From contig NZ_DGUZ01000012.1 in the NCBI RefSeq assembly GCF_002394865.1, forward strand, positions 133,905-197,904: DNA of 64,000 bases. Reading direction: 5' to 3'. Source of the stretch: Fibrobacter sp. UBA4297 (lineage in GTDB: Bacteria; Fibrobacterota; Fibrobacteria; Fibrobacterales; Fibrobacteraceae). This document shows positions 43,488-51,381 of this stretch, piece by piece. A program made the translations under genes and the position numbers. Every line of letters begins with the position of its first letter. Within the stretch, counting starts at the first letter, position 1. The notes under the pieces were generated by a model. It was not told where the DNA came from and searched no databases. It saw nothing but the letters and a program-made list of their open reading frames with translations.

Positions 43488-43922
43488 CTAAACACCAGTA
43501 CTGCCAAAACCGCCTCGGTCAGCGCCATCAAGCGCGCCTTCCACGAACGTGAGCGTTGGCTGTATTTCCATAATGCGGAACTGCGCTATGCGGCTCCCCT
43601 TTTCTATCCTGACATCGCGGGTCGCGTACACGGGCATCTTCCACCAGTCGTTCGCACCGCAATAGCTAGAATCGACCACGCCCACAGAATTTGCCTGCAA
43701 AATGCCGAAGTTCTTGAACGTAGAACTACGCGGAGCGATATGCGCCTCATAACCTTCAGGCAACTTCATCGCAACCCCCAAGTGAATCAGGCGGAACTCG
43801 CCCGCCTTGAGTGTCACGGTCTCTGCCGCGGCAAGGTCAATCCAGTCGGACTTTCCGCCGACATAAGTAAGGCGCTGGATGGAATCGTCGAGGTATTGAA
43901 TTTTAATGGTCTTTGCAGTCAT
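43488..43922 (-). CDS. dut: dUTP diphosphatase
   Basis: A 144-residue trimeric dUTPase that hydrolyses dUTP to dUMP, keeping uracil out of DNA. The five conserved motifs are visible: LIHLGVAMKLPEGYEAHI (motif 1), APRSSTFKNFGI (2), NSVGVVDSSYCG with the catalytic aspartate (3), GSRIAQFRI (4) and DRGGFGSTG (5, C-terminal arm). I place the start at 43922 because the open frame upstream to 44093 has no resemblance to the family and overlaps the next gene's end. Confidence 0.95.
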   Translation of the reverse strand: MTAKTIKIQYLDDSIQRLTYVGGKSDWIDLAAAETVTLKAGEFRLIHLGVAMKLPEGYEAHIAPRSSTFKNFGILQANSVGVVDSSYCGANDWWKMPVYATRDVRIEKGSRIAQFRIMEIQPTLTFVEGALDGADRGGFGSTGV

Positions 43923-43949
43923 GCCGTAAATATAAAAAGAGTTTATACA

Positions 43950-43979
43950 CAAAAAGAAAATCCCCGATGCAATCGGGGA
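43950..43979 (-). terminator. Rho-independent terminator of the DUF2062-DUF1015 gene
   Basis: On the minus strand TCCCCGAT-TGC-ATCGGGGA is followed by TTTTCTTTTTG. It lies 25 bases past the stop at 44005 and before dut. Confidence 0.85.
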
Positions 43980-44004
43980 CTTCGTTGCTTTCAAAGCGTT
44001 ACAG

Positions 44005-45831
44005 TTAGTCGAGCGTGTGGACCAGGAGACCGTCGCGGAGCTTCGGTTCGAACCAAGTGCTCTTCGGCGGCATGATTTCGCCAGCGTCGGCAATGCTCAT
44101 GAGCTGATCAAGCGTGGTCGGGTACATTGCAAATGCGCAAGCGCATTCACCGCTATCGACGCGCTTTACGAGTTCGCCGAGACCACGGATGCCACCGACA
44201 AAGTCGATGCGCTTCGATGTACGCGGATCGTCGATATCGAACATCGGCTTGAGCACGAGCTTCTGGAGGAGAGCCACGTCGAGGCTATCGACCGGGCCAA
44301 GGTTCTTGAGGAACTTGTCCTTGAACGTGCAGGCATACCACTTGCCACCCATGTAGAAGTTCACCTGGTTCTGCTTAGACGGGCTCTGCACGCTCGGCAA
44401 TTCTTCGATGTCGAACACAAGCTTCATTTCTTCCATGAGCTGTTCCGGCGTGCGGCCGTTCAAGTCCTTAAGCACGCGGTTGTAGTCCAAAATCTTGAGC
44501 TGGGTGCTCGGGAAGAGGATAGCGAGGTAACGGTTGTATTCTTCTTCGCCAGTGTTCTTCGGATTCTGTTCAGCGCGATAGCTGGCAGCGCGAGCGCCAG
44601 CAGCACTGCGGTGGTGACCGTCAGCGATGTAGCTTACCGGAACAGATTCAAAGGACTTGCGGATGGCTTCGATTTCGGCATCGTCGTCTATAATCCAGAC
44701 GGTATGGCCAAAGCCGTCGCCCTTGCTCACGAAGTCGTAAACAGGCTTGCGCTTGGTCACAGCACCGAAGATATCGAATTGGCCGTTGTCGCGGTAAGTG
44801 AGGAACACCGGACCCGTATTGGCGTTCGTGGCGAGCACATGGCGCAAACGGTCTTCTTCCTTGTCAGCGCGGGTAAGTTCGTGCTTCTTGATGGTGCCGT
44901 TGAAGTAGTCGGCAGCCGGAACGCAGCACACAAGACCGTACTGTTCGCGACCGTTCATCGTCTGGCGATAAACGTAGAGGCACGGCTTCTGGTCGAAAGC
45001 GATCACGCCGTCTTCGATCATCTTGTCGAGATTTTCACGAGCGTGGGCATAAACCTTCGGGTCGTAAGCATCGACTGAATCCGGAAGTTCGATTTCGGCA
45101 CGCGTCACGCGCAAGTAGGAGTGCGGAAGGCCCTCAGCCATAGCCTTGGCTTCGGCGCGATTCATCACGTCGTAAGGGAGCGCAGAGATAGTCTCAGCTT
45201 CAGCCGGGTTCACCGGACGCAAAGCCTTGAACGGATAGATGTGCATCATAGGTTTCTTTCCTTTGTGTGCTTCTTTGATTAAAACTTCGTCTTCGGCAAT
45301 CAAGTTATGGATATAACCCGTCTTTGCCGCAATCCATTTTTTCTTCCTGTAACTTACGATGAAATAAGCTAGAAAAAAGAAGATGGCGCCGCCAATAGCA
45401 GCGACAATTGTAATGCCAATCATGAACGCCAACAGGTGGTCCGCGGCGTCATTCCACAAATGACTGATAACAGATGTGAAGTTCTTGAACGAAAGCCCCT
45501 GGAATTCTTCCAAAAAATCAAACTTAATCGCCCCCGGATGGACAATCTTGCACCCGAGCATATACCCCGTCGGGTAGAAAAAACCGAACTGAGTCAGCGG
45601 GTTTGCCACAAACGAAGAGACAACCCCCGGAACCTTCGGAAGACGGAACAAGGCACAGAACGCAACCGTCAAAATAATGGCAACACCAATCGTCGGCCAA
45701 ATGCCAATAAAGACGCCCGCCGCGACAGACCACGCCACACGCATGGCATCCTGACGCCTCGGAAACATCCTATTGTAATAAATACGGCTTAAGCGCTTGT
45801 ACTTCGATTCGTTCCTTCTCAATTTAACCAT
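44005..45831 (-). CDS. DUF2062-DUF1015 fusion protein
   Basis: A continuous 608-residue frame. Residues 1-180 are a DUF2062 membrane domain: GVFIGIWPTIGVAIILTVAF, NPLTQFGFFYPTGYMLG and a further hydrophobic helix. From residue 195 onward it is a complete DUF1015 protein (IYPFKALRPVNPAEAE, ISALPYDVMNRAEA, YIADGHHRSAAGARAASYR). Archaeal DUF1015 relatives include the free-serine kinase SerK. RBS GAGGTGAT precedes the ATG at 45831. An internal ATG-ATG (45249/45246) is preceded by AAAGGAAAG, so a separate 414-residue DUF1015 protein may also be made. A terminator follows. Confidence 0.85.
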   Translation of the reverse strand: MVKLRRNESKYKRLSRIYYNRMFPRRQDAMRVAWSVAAGVFIGIWPTIGVAIILTVAFCALFRLPKVPGVVSSFVANPLTQFGFFYPTGYMLGCKIVHPGAIKFDFLEEFQGLSFKNFTSVISHLWNDAADHLLAFMIGITIVAAIGGAIFFFLAYFIVSYRKKKWIAAKTGYIHNLIAEDEVLIKEAHKGKKPMMHIYPFKALRPVNPAEAETISALPYDVMNRAEAKAMAEGLPHSYLRVTRAEIELPDSVDAYDPKVYAHARENLDKMIEDGVIAFDQKPCLYVYRQTMNGREQYGLVCCVPAADYFNGTIKKHELTRADKEEDRLRHVLATNANTGPVFLTYRDNGQFDIFGAVTKRKPVYDFVSKGDGFGHTVWIIDDDAEIEAIRKSFESVPVSYIADGHHRSAAGARAASYRAEQNPKNTGEEEYNRYLAILFPSTQLKILDYNRVLKDLNGRTPEQLMEEMKLVFDIEELPSVQSPSKQNQVNFYMGGKWYACTFKDKFLKNLGPVDSLDVALLQKLVLKPMFDIDDPRTSKRIDFVGGIRGLGELVKRVDSGECACAFAMYPTTLDQLMSIADAGEIMPPKSTWFEPKLRDGLLVHTLD

Positions 45832-45912
45832 ATCACCTCTTAAATAACCGAGCCAAAGATAGTAAATATAGACGAGAGACTAAAGACTAGAGACGAGAGC
45901 GAAGCCTTTGTT

Positions 45913-45936
45913 CTATAAAAGGGGGAAGCCTCCCCC
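45913..45936 (-). terminator. Probable terminator of the DUF4160 gene cluster
   Basis: On the minus strand GGGGGAGGCTTCCCCC is followed by TTTTATAG. It lies about 270 bases past the DUF4160 stop. Confidence 0.55.
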
Positions 45937-45956
45937 TGATTGCAGCCTTGCCCTAT

Positions 45957-45986
45957 TGTCATGCCCGCCTCCGAGCGGGCACCTCC
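45957..45986. repeat. REP-like palindrome, copy 1
   Basis: TGTCATGCCCGCC plus CCGAGCGGGCACCTCC around one variable base; GCCCGC pairs with GCGGGC. The same unit recurs at 47544-47573 with a single difference. Confidence 0.85.
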
Positions 45987-46202
45987 TTTTAGGGCAAGTC
46001 TTCCATCACCCCCTCGAACGGGGCTTCAATCGCCAGCCCCGTAACTCCCCCGGCTACAAGTCCTTCAGACAACGAACAGAGATGGCATTAAGCTTGTTTA
46101 AGTAGATCAAATGCTAGTCAATTTGCTAGAAGACGAAACAGTCTTCAAATTTGAAGATGAACTTGATTTCTGACTTGAGGAGGAATTATTCTAGAACAAT
46201 AA

Positions 46203-46484
46203 CTAATTTCCGCGGTAAAATTCACCACCATCATGCTGCTGCCACAACAAGTACATTTCCTTGTAATGATCTTTGATGAACTTCTGAATTTTCAAAAGAT
46301 CCCGATCATTCAAAGTTCCTTTATTCTGAACAACCGTATCACCATTTTCTTTCACAAAGAACTTTGCAGAGCCAGTTTCCGTCAAGCGGCTGTCACTGGC
46401 ATGGGCGTGAAAGCACTCCACGATACACATTGATGTGAAATAAAGAAAATATCCGGCAATCTTAAAGTTGTAGAACTTAGGCAT
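46203..46484 (-). CDS. DUF4160 family protein
   Basis: A 93-residue protein. MPKFYNFKIAGYFLYFTS, ECFHAHASDS, GSAKFFVKENGD and LNDRDLLKIQKFIKDHY match the DUF4160 pattern (start MPxIxxFxGxxIxFY, H-x-H-V, then A-K-F/W and a C-terminal helix). Function unknown. DUF4160 genes commonly pair with a second small gene, and toxin-antitoxin-like behaviour has been suggested from such layouts, but I cannot confirm this. The start at 46484 overlaps the previous gene by eight bases. Confidence 0.75.
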   Translation of the reverse strand: MPKFYNFKIAGYFLYFTSMCIVECFHAHASDSRLTETGSAKFFVKENGDTVVQNKGTLNDRDLLKIQKFIKDHYKEMYLLWQQHDGGEFYRGN

Positions 46485-46710
46485 AAACAGATTCGTCCAT
46501 ATATTCCAAAGCGTTAGACAAATAACCCTTAGCAATATCCTGCTCTACCGAATCCATATTGGTTTCTATAAGCGTTCCGTCTTTCTTAAAAACAGCAACA
46601 CCATGGCCATTGTTTAAATCTACCACTTTTACCTTTTCGCCTTCGAATAAAAAAGCAAAGCCACTGATAATGACATCAGCTTCTTCTGCTATAGACTTTA
46701 CATCAAGCAT
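46477..46710 (-). CDS. Small protein of the DUF4160 cluster, family not recognised
   Basis: A 77-residue acidic protein (MLDVKSIAEEADVIISGFAF ... VVDLNNGHGVAVFKKDGTLI) with alternating strands and a C-terminal helix. RBS GGAGGTGAGG lies just before the ATG. It overlaps both its upstream and downstream neighbours by eight bases each, so the three genes are surely co-translated. In other genomes the partner of DUF4160 is often a DUF2442-type protein; this one is not clearly that family. Confidence 0.7.
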   Translation of the reverse strand: MLDVKSIAEEADVIISGFAFLFEGEKVKVVDLNNGHGVAVFKKDGTLIETNMDSVEQDIAKGYLSNALEYMDESVYA

Positions 46711-46999
46711 ACCTCACCTCCACTTTTTTTATCGGTGCCAAAAATCGATCAACATCAATATATAAATCTTTCAAAATCGGAACAAGGTCTATATATTCTT
46801 CAACCAAATCCTTGCTGTAGCTGTACTTTGTCATCACAACAATATACCCATTATCCCAAGTTAAAACCTTTTCATACTTTTCAAGACAACGGGGAGCAAT
46901 GAACCTAATGGTCTCTTTACCAAACTGGAACAATGTATAGGACGACTCGCTATACAAACGAGCCGTTTGATTCAAAGAATATTCTTTTTTCATTTCCAT
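46703..46999 (-). CDS. Small protein heading the DUF4160 cluster, family not recognised
   Basis: A 98-residue protein (MEMKKEYSLNQTARLYSESS, then TWDNGYIVVMTKYSYSKDLV and DLVPILKDLYIDVDRFL). It looks like a small alpha/beta protein. The last part resembles the 'E-x-Y-I-D-L-x-P-I-L' end of helper proteins in small toxin-antitoxin-like loci, but this is impression only. GGAG lies nine bases before the ATG at 46999; a TTG at 47014 is also in frame. It is divergent from greB. Confidence 0.7.
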   Translation of the reverse strand: MEMKKEYSLNQTARLYSESSYTLFQFGKETIRFIAPRCLEKYEKVLTWDNGYIVVMTKYSYSKDLVEEYIDLVPILKDLYIDVDRFLAPIKKVEVRYA

Positions 47000-47072
47000 A
47001 ACATTTTGCTCCAATCGTTCCTTTCATTAAAAATAATATTTTTTTTCAATCACATTTTCTAAATTTCATCCC

Positions 47073-47540
47073 ATGAAACACTTGATTTCGAAAGAAGGCT
47101 TTGAAAAATTCAAGGCAGAATGGGAACATCTCAAATATGTCGAACGCCCGGCAATGATCAACCAGGTGCAGGCAGCCGCAGCCGAAGGCGACCGCAGTGA
47201 AAATGCCGCCTACACATACGGGCGCATGCGCGTGCGCGAAATTGACCGCCGCTTGCGTGAACTCGACCGCATTTTGGATGGCGCACAGATTGTCGAAAAC
47301 GCCGCCACCAAGGACGGTTCTATCCGCTTTGGCGCCACCGTCAAAATGATTGACAAAAAGACCAAACGCGAAAAGGTTTACAGCATCGTCGGAGACAAGG
47401 AAATCGACCCGCTCCAAGGCCGCATCAGCATGAAGTCCCCCATCGGCGAAGCCTTGCAAGGCAAAAAAGCCGGCGACACCGTTGAAGTCCAAGCCCCCCG
47501 CGGAAAGATTACATACGAGATATTAGAGGTTAGTTACTAA
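47073..47540 (+). CDS. greB: Transcript cleavage factor GreB/GreA
   Basis: A 155-residue Gre factor. The N-terminal coiled coil starts KHLISKEGFEKFKAEWEHL and has AAAEGDRSENAAYTYGRMRV at its tip, with the conserved D/E residues. REIDRRLRELDRIL and a C-terminal FKBP-like domain (GDKEIDPLQGRISMKSPIGE, ALQGKKAGDTVEV) follow. YTYGRMRVREIDRRLREL favours GreB over GreA. It rescues backtracked RNA polymerase. Confidence 0.9.
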   Translation: MKHLISKEGFEKFKAEWEHLKYVERPAMINQVQAAAAEGDRSENAAYTYGRMRVREIDRRLRELDRILDGAQIVENAATKDGSIRFGATVKMIDKKTKREKVYSIVGDKEIDPLQGRISMKSPIGEALQGKKAGDTVEVQAPRGKITYEILEVSY

Positions 47541-47543
47541 ATA

Positions 47544-47640
47544 TGTCATGCCCGCCACCGAGCGGGCACCTCCATTTCATTATTAGAGAAGGAGATTCCC
47601 GCTGGAGTTTATCCCGGACTCTGTTCCGGGGCGGGAATGA
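47544..47640. repeat. Two palindromic repeats between greB and tatD
   Basis: The first (47544-47573) is the REP-like unit also found at 45957. The second (about 47594-47640) has ATTCCCGC facing GCGGGAAT with an inner TCCCGG...CCGGGG pairing. Both could act as transcription barriers. Confidence 0.75.
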
Positions 47641-47665
47641 CAACTCAGCTCTCCGAATTCACCTA

Positions 47666-48499
47666 ATGTTCATCGATACCCATTGTCATATTGATTCTTA
47701 CGAGCGCCATGCGGGCGAATCCTTTGACGCACTTTTAGAGCGTTTCCAAACTGCCAGTTTCACAACCGAACGCAGTTCCGCTAAAGAAAAAGCGGCCGCA
47801 TCCAAAATAGCACAGCCCGAAGCATTTATCCACGTTGCCTGCGACCCGGCAGACTTCGACCGCGCTCGCGAACTCAGCGAAAAATATCCCTTCGTCTACT
47901 CCGCTTACGGCATCCATCCCGAGTACGTCGAAACAGAAACAACCGAAGATGAAGCCCGAATGATTGAATTCTTGAAGCACCCGAAGTGTGTTGCCTGCGG
48001 TGAATTCGGTCTCGATTACCATTACGGCGCCGAAACAAAGGCAGCCCAAGTCAAGCTCTTCGAGCGCCATTTGCAGCTCGGCATCGAAAGCGGCAAGCCT
48101 CTAGTACTCCACCTCCGCGAAGCCGATGATGACGCCCTCGCCGTGCTCCGCACCGCGAGCCTCCACAACCGCAACGTTCACGTCCACTGCTTTACGGGCA
48201 CGCCTGAATTCGTCGAGCAACTCCTTCAGCTAGACGCAAACATCTTCGTCGGATTCACGGGAATCGTCACGTTCAACAACGCGCAAAATGTCCGAGACGC
48301 AGCAGCGCTCGTACCGCTTGACCAGATGCTTTTGGAGACCGACGCCCCTTACATGGCGCCCGTCCCCTTCCGCGGCAAGCCCTGCCACTCCGGCTACATC
48401 CCGTTTATCGCCGACAAACTCGCCGAAATAAAAAAAGTGACGGTAGAAGAACTCTACCATCACTGTCGCGAAAACACTAGAACGTGTTACGGAATTTAA
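47666..48499 (+). CDS. TatD family metal-dependent deoxyribonuclease
   Basis: A 277-residue TIM-barrel hydrolase. MFIDTHCHIDSYE carries the HxH metal pair. GIHPEYVE, CGEFGLDYHYG (metal glutamate), KPLVLHLREADDD, VHVHCFTGTPEF and LLETDAPYMAPVPFRGKP are the remaining metal ligands and the C-terminal signature. The insertion near residues 20-45 (SFTTERSSAKEKAAASK) is longer than usual. The ATG at 47666 fits the family; upstream frame to 47543 is repeat sequence. Its stop overlaps the convergent EAL gene by four bases. Confidence 0.92.
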   Translation: MFIDTHCHIDSYERHAGESFDALLERFQTASFTTERSSAKEKAAASKIAQPEAFIHVACDPADFDRARELSEKYPFVYSAYGIHPEYVETETTEDEARMIEFLKHPKCVACGEFGLDYHYGAETKAAQVKLFERHLQLGIESGKPLVLHLREADDDALAVLRTASLHNRNVHVHCFTGTPEFVEQLLQLDANIFVGFTGIVTFNNAQNVRDAAALVPLDQMLLETDAPYMAPVPFRGKPCHSGYIPFIADKLAEIKKVTVEELYHHCRENTRTCYGI

Positions 48500-50499
48500 G
48501 CTTTAACGGCTTCCGGTTCCGTTTCAAAGGTAGAACTTTGCATGGGAACATTGTAATGTTCTTTCATGTACTCTAGCGCCATATCCGTATTGAGCGGCCT
48601 GCTAAAGTAGAAGCCCTGAATCAAGTGGCAGCCTTCGCGGTACAAGAAGTCGAGCTGTTCCTTCGTTTCAACGCCTTCGGCGATGAGGTCCAAGTTCAAA
48701 GACTTCGCAATGCCAATCACCATGCGAGCAAACGAAGCATCTTCTTCGTTATCCGCCACATGATCCACAAAGTACTTGTCCATCTTGAGCGTATGCACCG
48801 GGTAGCGCTTCAAGTACGAAAGTGAACTGTAACCCGTTCCAAAGTCGTCAATCGAAATCTGGATACCCATATTCGAAAGCGCACGCATGATTTCAATCGT
48901 CTTGTCCGCTTCGCACATGGCCGTGTATTCGGTAATTTCAAGCTTCAAGTTGCGCGGATTCAAGTTCGTTTCGGTCAGCACACGACGCACATCGTCGACC
49001 ATGGAATCCATCGAGAACTGCTTTGCCGAGAAGTTTACAGCGACCTGGATATCCTTATAGCCCATATCGACCCATTGCTTGGTCTGCTTACAAGCCATGC
49101 GCAAGATGAGCGCTCCCATCGGCACAATGAGGCCCGTTTCTTCGGCAATCGGGATAAATTCAGCCGGCGAGATAATGCCGCGTTCCGACTGGTTCCAGCG
49201 CACAAGCGCTTCAAAGCCCACAATCTTGTTGCCCGCCTGGATATCGACAATCGGCTGGTACATGAGTACAAATTCTTGCGCCTGGATAGCCCTGCGGATT
49301 TCGAATTCGAGTTTGTAAAGTTTCATCGCCTTTTCGCGAATGCCGCCGCTAAAGAACTGGATACCGCCATGGTTAATGCCCTTCTTCATATCGCGAAGGC
49401 TAGCGTTTGCATTGGCAAGAATATCCTCGACGCAATCCACATCTTGATTCACGACAATCGACATCGAAACGCTGATGTAAAGGTCCTTGCCTTCCAACGA
49501 AATCGGAGACTTAACTTTGTTATGAATATTACGTACAAGCGGAATCAAATCGTCATTCGGGTCTCGGCTCTGTATATTGTGCAAGATAACGGCAAACACA
49601 TCAGGACCAATTCGAGCCACACAGTCATCCGGGCGAGCAATTGATTTTAAGCGGTCAGCAATCGTGCGAAGAACGTTATCGCCAATATTGATGGAGTAAG
49701 AAGCATTGATAGCACCAAAGCTATCGATATCCAAAAGAGCTACCGCAAAAACATAGTCCGGGCGCTTTGCCGCAATATCGACATCGGTTTTTAGCTTTTC
49801 GAGGAAATACTTGCGATTATAAACGCCTGTAAGCGCATCCTGATAAACGTAATTATAGCGTTCGCGTTCAGCAGACTTGGTATCAACCTGTTCCGTCAAA
49901 GAACCAATCACGCGAATCGGACGACCAGAGTCATTACTTTGAACGCGCCCACTAATCACGAGTTTTGCATTTTTCTTGGAGGCGTCAAGCAGAGTCAGGT
50001 TGCACGAGAAAGTTCCCAATGTCTGCAAAGCGGCATTCAGCTGTTCACGGAAGGCATTCCAGTCGCTTTCAATCACGCGCTTTTTCAAAGGTTCAAAGGA
50101 ATCTTCTAGGCTTGCGCTATCGGTGGCAAGCAACTTGGCAACGCGATTGGACCAATAAACCTTCCCCGACGCCACATCGAACGTCCAAAATCCATCCGAC
50201 GACACATCAATCATCATCTGGAACATTTCATCTTTTTCAAGGAGGTCCTTTTTCAGGTCGCGAATCGGTTCGACGACCTTAGGTTCCGGGATATCCACAT
50301 CATTACGGATTTTCCGGCCATCCATCGGGAATTTATAGAACAAGGCGACATACGCCAAAAAAACTATCGCCAAAAAGTACGGTATAAAGTTATAGACGTG
50401 TTCTGTAAAGTTCAGAATATCTGGTATAGTTTCTGCAAACAAAAAACACGCTAATAATAGCGCAAAGCGCAACACTACATGTTCGTCAAAAAGTCTCAT
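48496..50499 (-). CDS. Membrane PAS-GGDEF-EAL protein, probable c-di-GMP phosphodiesterase
   Basis: A 667-residue protein. Two N-terminal hydrophobic helices (about 9-27 and 38-56) are followed by a PAS domain (SDGFWTFDVASGKVYWSNRV). A GGDEF domain follows, starting DALTGVYNRKYFLEKL. Its signature reads RIGPDVFAVI instead of GGDEF, so cyclase activity is doubtful. An EAL domain comes last with GFEALVRW, KLEITEYTA, DDFGTGYSSLSYLKR and AEGVETKEQLDFL intact. It probably degrades c-di-GMP in response to a PAS-sensed signal, affecting surface or biofilm traits. Confidence 0.9.
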   Translation of the reverse strand: MRLFDEHVVLRFALLLACFLFAETIPDILNFTEHVYNFIPYFLAIVFLAYVALFYKFPMDGRKIRNDVDIPEPKVVEPIRDLKKDLLEKDEMFQMMIDVSSDGFWTFDVASGKVYWSNRVAKLLATDSASLEDSFEPLKKRVIESDWNAFREQLNAALQTLGTFSCNLTLLDASKKNAKLVISGRVQSNDSGRPIRVIGSLTEQVDTKSAERERYNYVYQDALTGVYNRKYFLEKLKTDVDIAAKRPDYVFAVALLDIDSFGAINASYSINIGDNVLRTIADRLKSIARPDDCVARIGPDVFAVILHNIQSRDPNDDLIPLVRNIHNKVKSPISLEGKDLYISVSMSIVVNQDVDCVEDILANANASLRDMKKGINHGGIQFFSGGIREKAMKLYKLEFEIRRAIQAQEFVLMYQPIVDIQAGNKIVGFEALVRWNQSERGIISPAEFIPIAEETGLIVPMGALILRMACKQTKQWVDMGYKDIQVAVNFSAKQFSMDSMVDDVRRVLTETNLNPRNLKLEITEYTAMCEADKTIEIMRALSNMGIQISIDDFGTGYSSLSYLKRYPVHTLKMDKYFVDHVADNEEDASFARMVIGIAKSLNLDLIAEGVETKEQLDFLYREGCHLIQGFYFSRPLNTDMALEYMKEHYNVPMQSSTFETEPEAVKA

Positions 50500-50858
50500 G
50501 TCAACCCAATCCTATTATTTACACCTAAAATAAGTAGAATATTTCAAAATAGAACATCCTGAAAGTTTTTCGTAATGATTTCTTTACTCCAACTCCAAGT
50601 ATTCCAACTTGGAATAAACCTTATGTTAACAGATTTTTTCCATTCATATGTAATATATCATAAAAATTGCGAAAATATCTAAAAAAATGAAAAGTTTGTA
50701 TCCAAATCGATTCAAAAAATTCAAAACGGGACAAAAAGCAACGTAAATCACCGTTTTCATAAAAAATTCTCTTACAATTATATGATATAAAAATGTTCAC
50801 AGAGCATATTCTTGCGATGCGACAATCGAATCGGGATTTGTTTTGTTATATTAGGGGC
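50500..50858. other. Divergent promoter region between the EAL gene and the ketoisomerase gene
   Basis: The 359-base gap is AT-rich. A small hairpin CCAAGT-ATTCCA-ACTTGG lies near 50608-50625. A -10-like TATGAT at 50781-50786, without a clear -35, would start a transcript just past 50792 and favours the ATG at 50859 for the next gene. I see nothing else. Confidence 0.45.
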
Positions 50859-51284
50859 ATGGAATGGAACAAAGAACAGCTTAATGAACCGCGTTTAATC
50901 GATATCCCTATCGCTCACGACCAGCGAGGCAACTTGAGCGTTGTCGAAGGCGGCGAACTTGTCCCATTTGACATCAAGCGAGTGTATTACCTGTACGACG
51001 TTCCGGGCGGAACAACGCGCGGCGGACATGCGCACCGCAAGCTACGTCAATTGATTATCGCTGCAAGCGGTAGCTTTGACGTGATTCTGGACGACGGCAA
51101 AAAGCGTTCCAAGTATTCGCTGAACCGTTCCTACCACGGGCTTTACATTCCGACAATGCACTGGCGCGAAATCGAGAATTTCTCTTCGGGTGCAGTCTGC
51201 ATGGTACTCGCATCGGAACACTATGACGAATCCGATTACATCTATGAGTATGAGGAATTTGTAAAAGAAGTAAATAGGGATTAG
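50859..51284 (+). CDS. FdtA/WxcM-like dTDP-sugar 3,4-ketoisomerase (cupin)
   Basis: A 141-residue single-cupin protein. DIPIAHDQRGNLSVVEGGEL, VYYLYDVPGGTTRGGHAHRK with the catalytic histidines, LRQLIIAASGSFDVILDDG and YIPTMHWREIENFSSGAVCM match FdtA, which isomerises dTDP-4-keto-6-deoxyglucose toward dTDP-Fuc3NAc or similar sugars. The frame is open back to 50793 but the family usually starts here. No matching dTDP aminotransferase is adjacent; the GNAT/FemAB-like gene downstream on the other strand could be related. Confidence 0.85.
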   Translation: MEWNKEQLNEPRLIDIPIAHDQRGNLSVVEGGELVPFDIKRVYYLYDVPGGTTRGGHAHRKLRQLIIAASGSFDVILDDGKKRSKYSLNRSYHGLYIPTMHWREIENFSSGAVCMVLASEHYDESDYIYEYEEFVKEVNRD

Positions 51285-51287
51285 AGT

Positions 51288-51363
51288 TTAGTCAATAGTT
51301 ATTGGTCAATGGTCATTAGAGATTTTCGATTACACGTATGCAAAACTAAAAACTATTGACTAA
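51288..51363. repeat. Inverted array of GTCAATAGTT-type units
   Basis: A perfect 13-bp inverted repeat, TTAGTCAATAGTT (51288-51300) and AACTATTGACTAA (51351-51363), has imperfect copies of the same word beside each arm. It lies between convergent gene ends and could terminate both. Confidence 0.75.
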
Positions 51364-51381
51364 GGACCAACAACTAGTAAC

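Larger units (their letters stand above)
45832..46202. other. Intergenic region rich in hairpins and short repeats
   Basis: This 371-base gap holds a degenerate GACGAGAGACTA-type array (45871-45900), a perfect hairpin GGGGGA-AGCC-TCCCCC (45921-45936) and a REP-like palindrome (45957-45986). The palindrome is nested inside a 9-bp inverted repeat, CTTGCCCTA 45947-45955 and TAGGGCAAG 45990-45998. There are also more GC-rich inverted segments to about 46060 and a perfect 14-base palindrome CTTCAAATTTGAAG near 46143. I see no convincing gene. Confidence 0.6.

Noticed and set aside
46111..46173. Twenty-codon plus-strand frame MLVNLLEDETVFKFEDELDF
   Set aside because: It has a faint likeness to the end of acyl carrier proteins but is too short, lacks the phosphopantetheine site, and overlaps a perfect palindrome.
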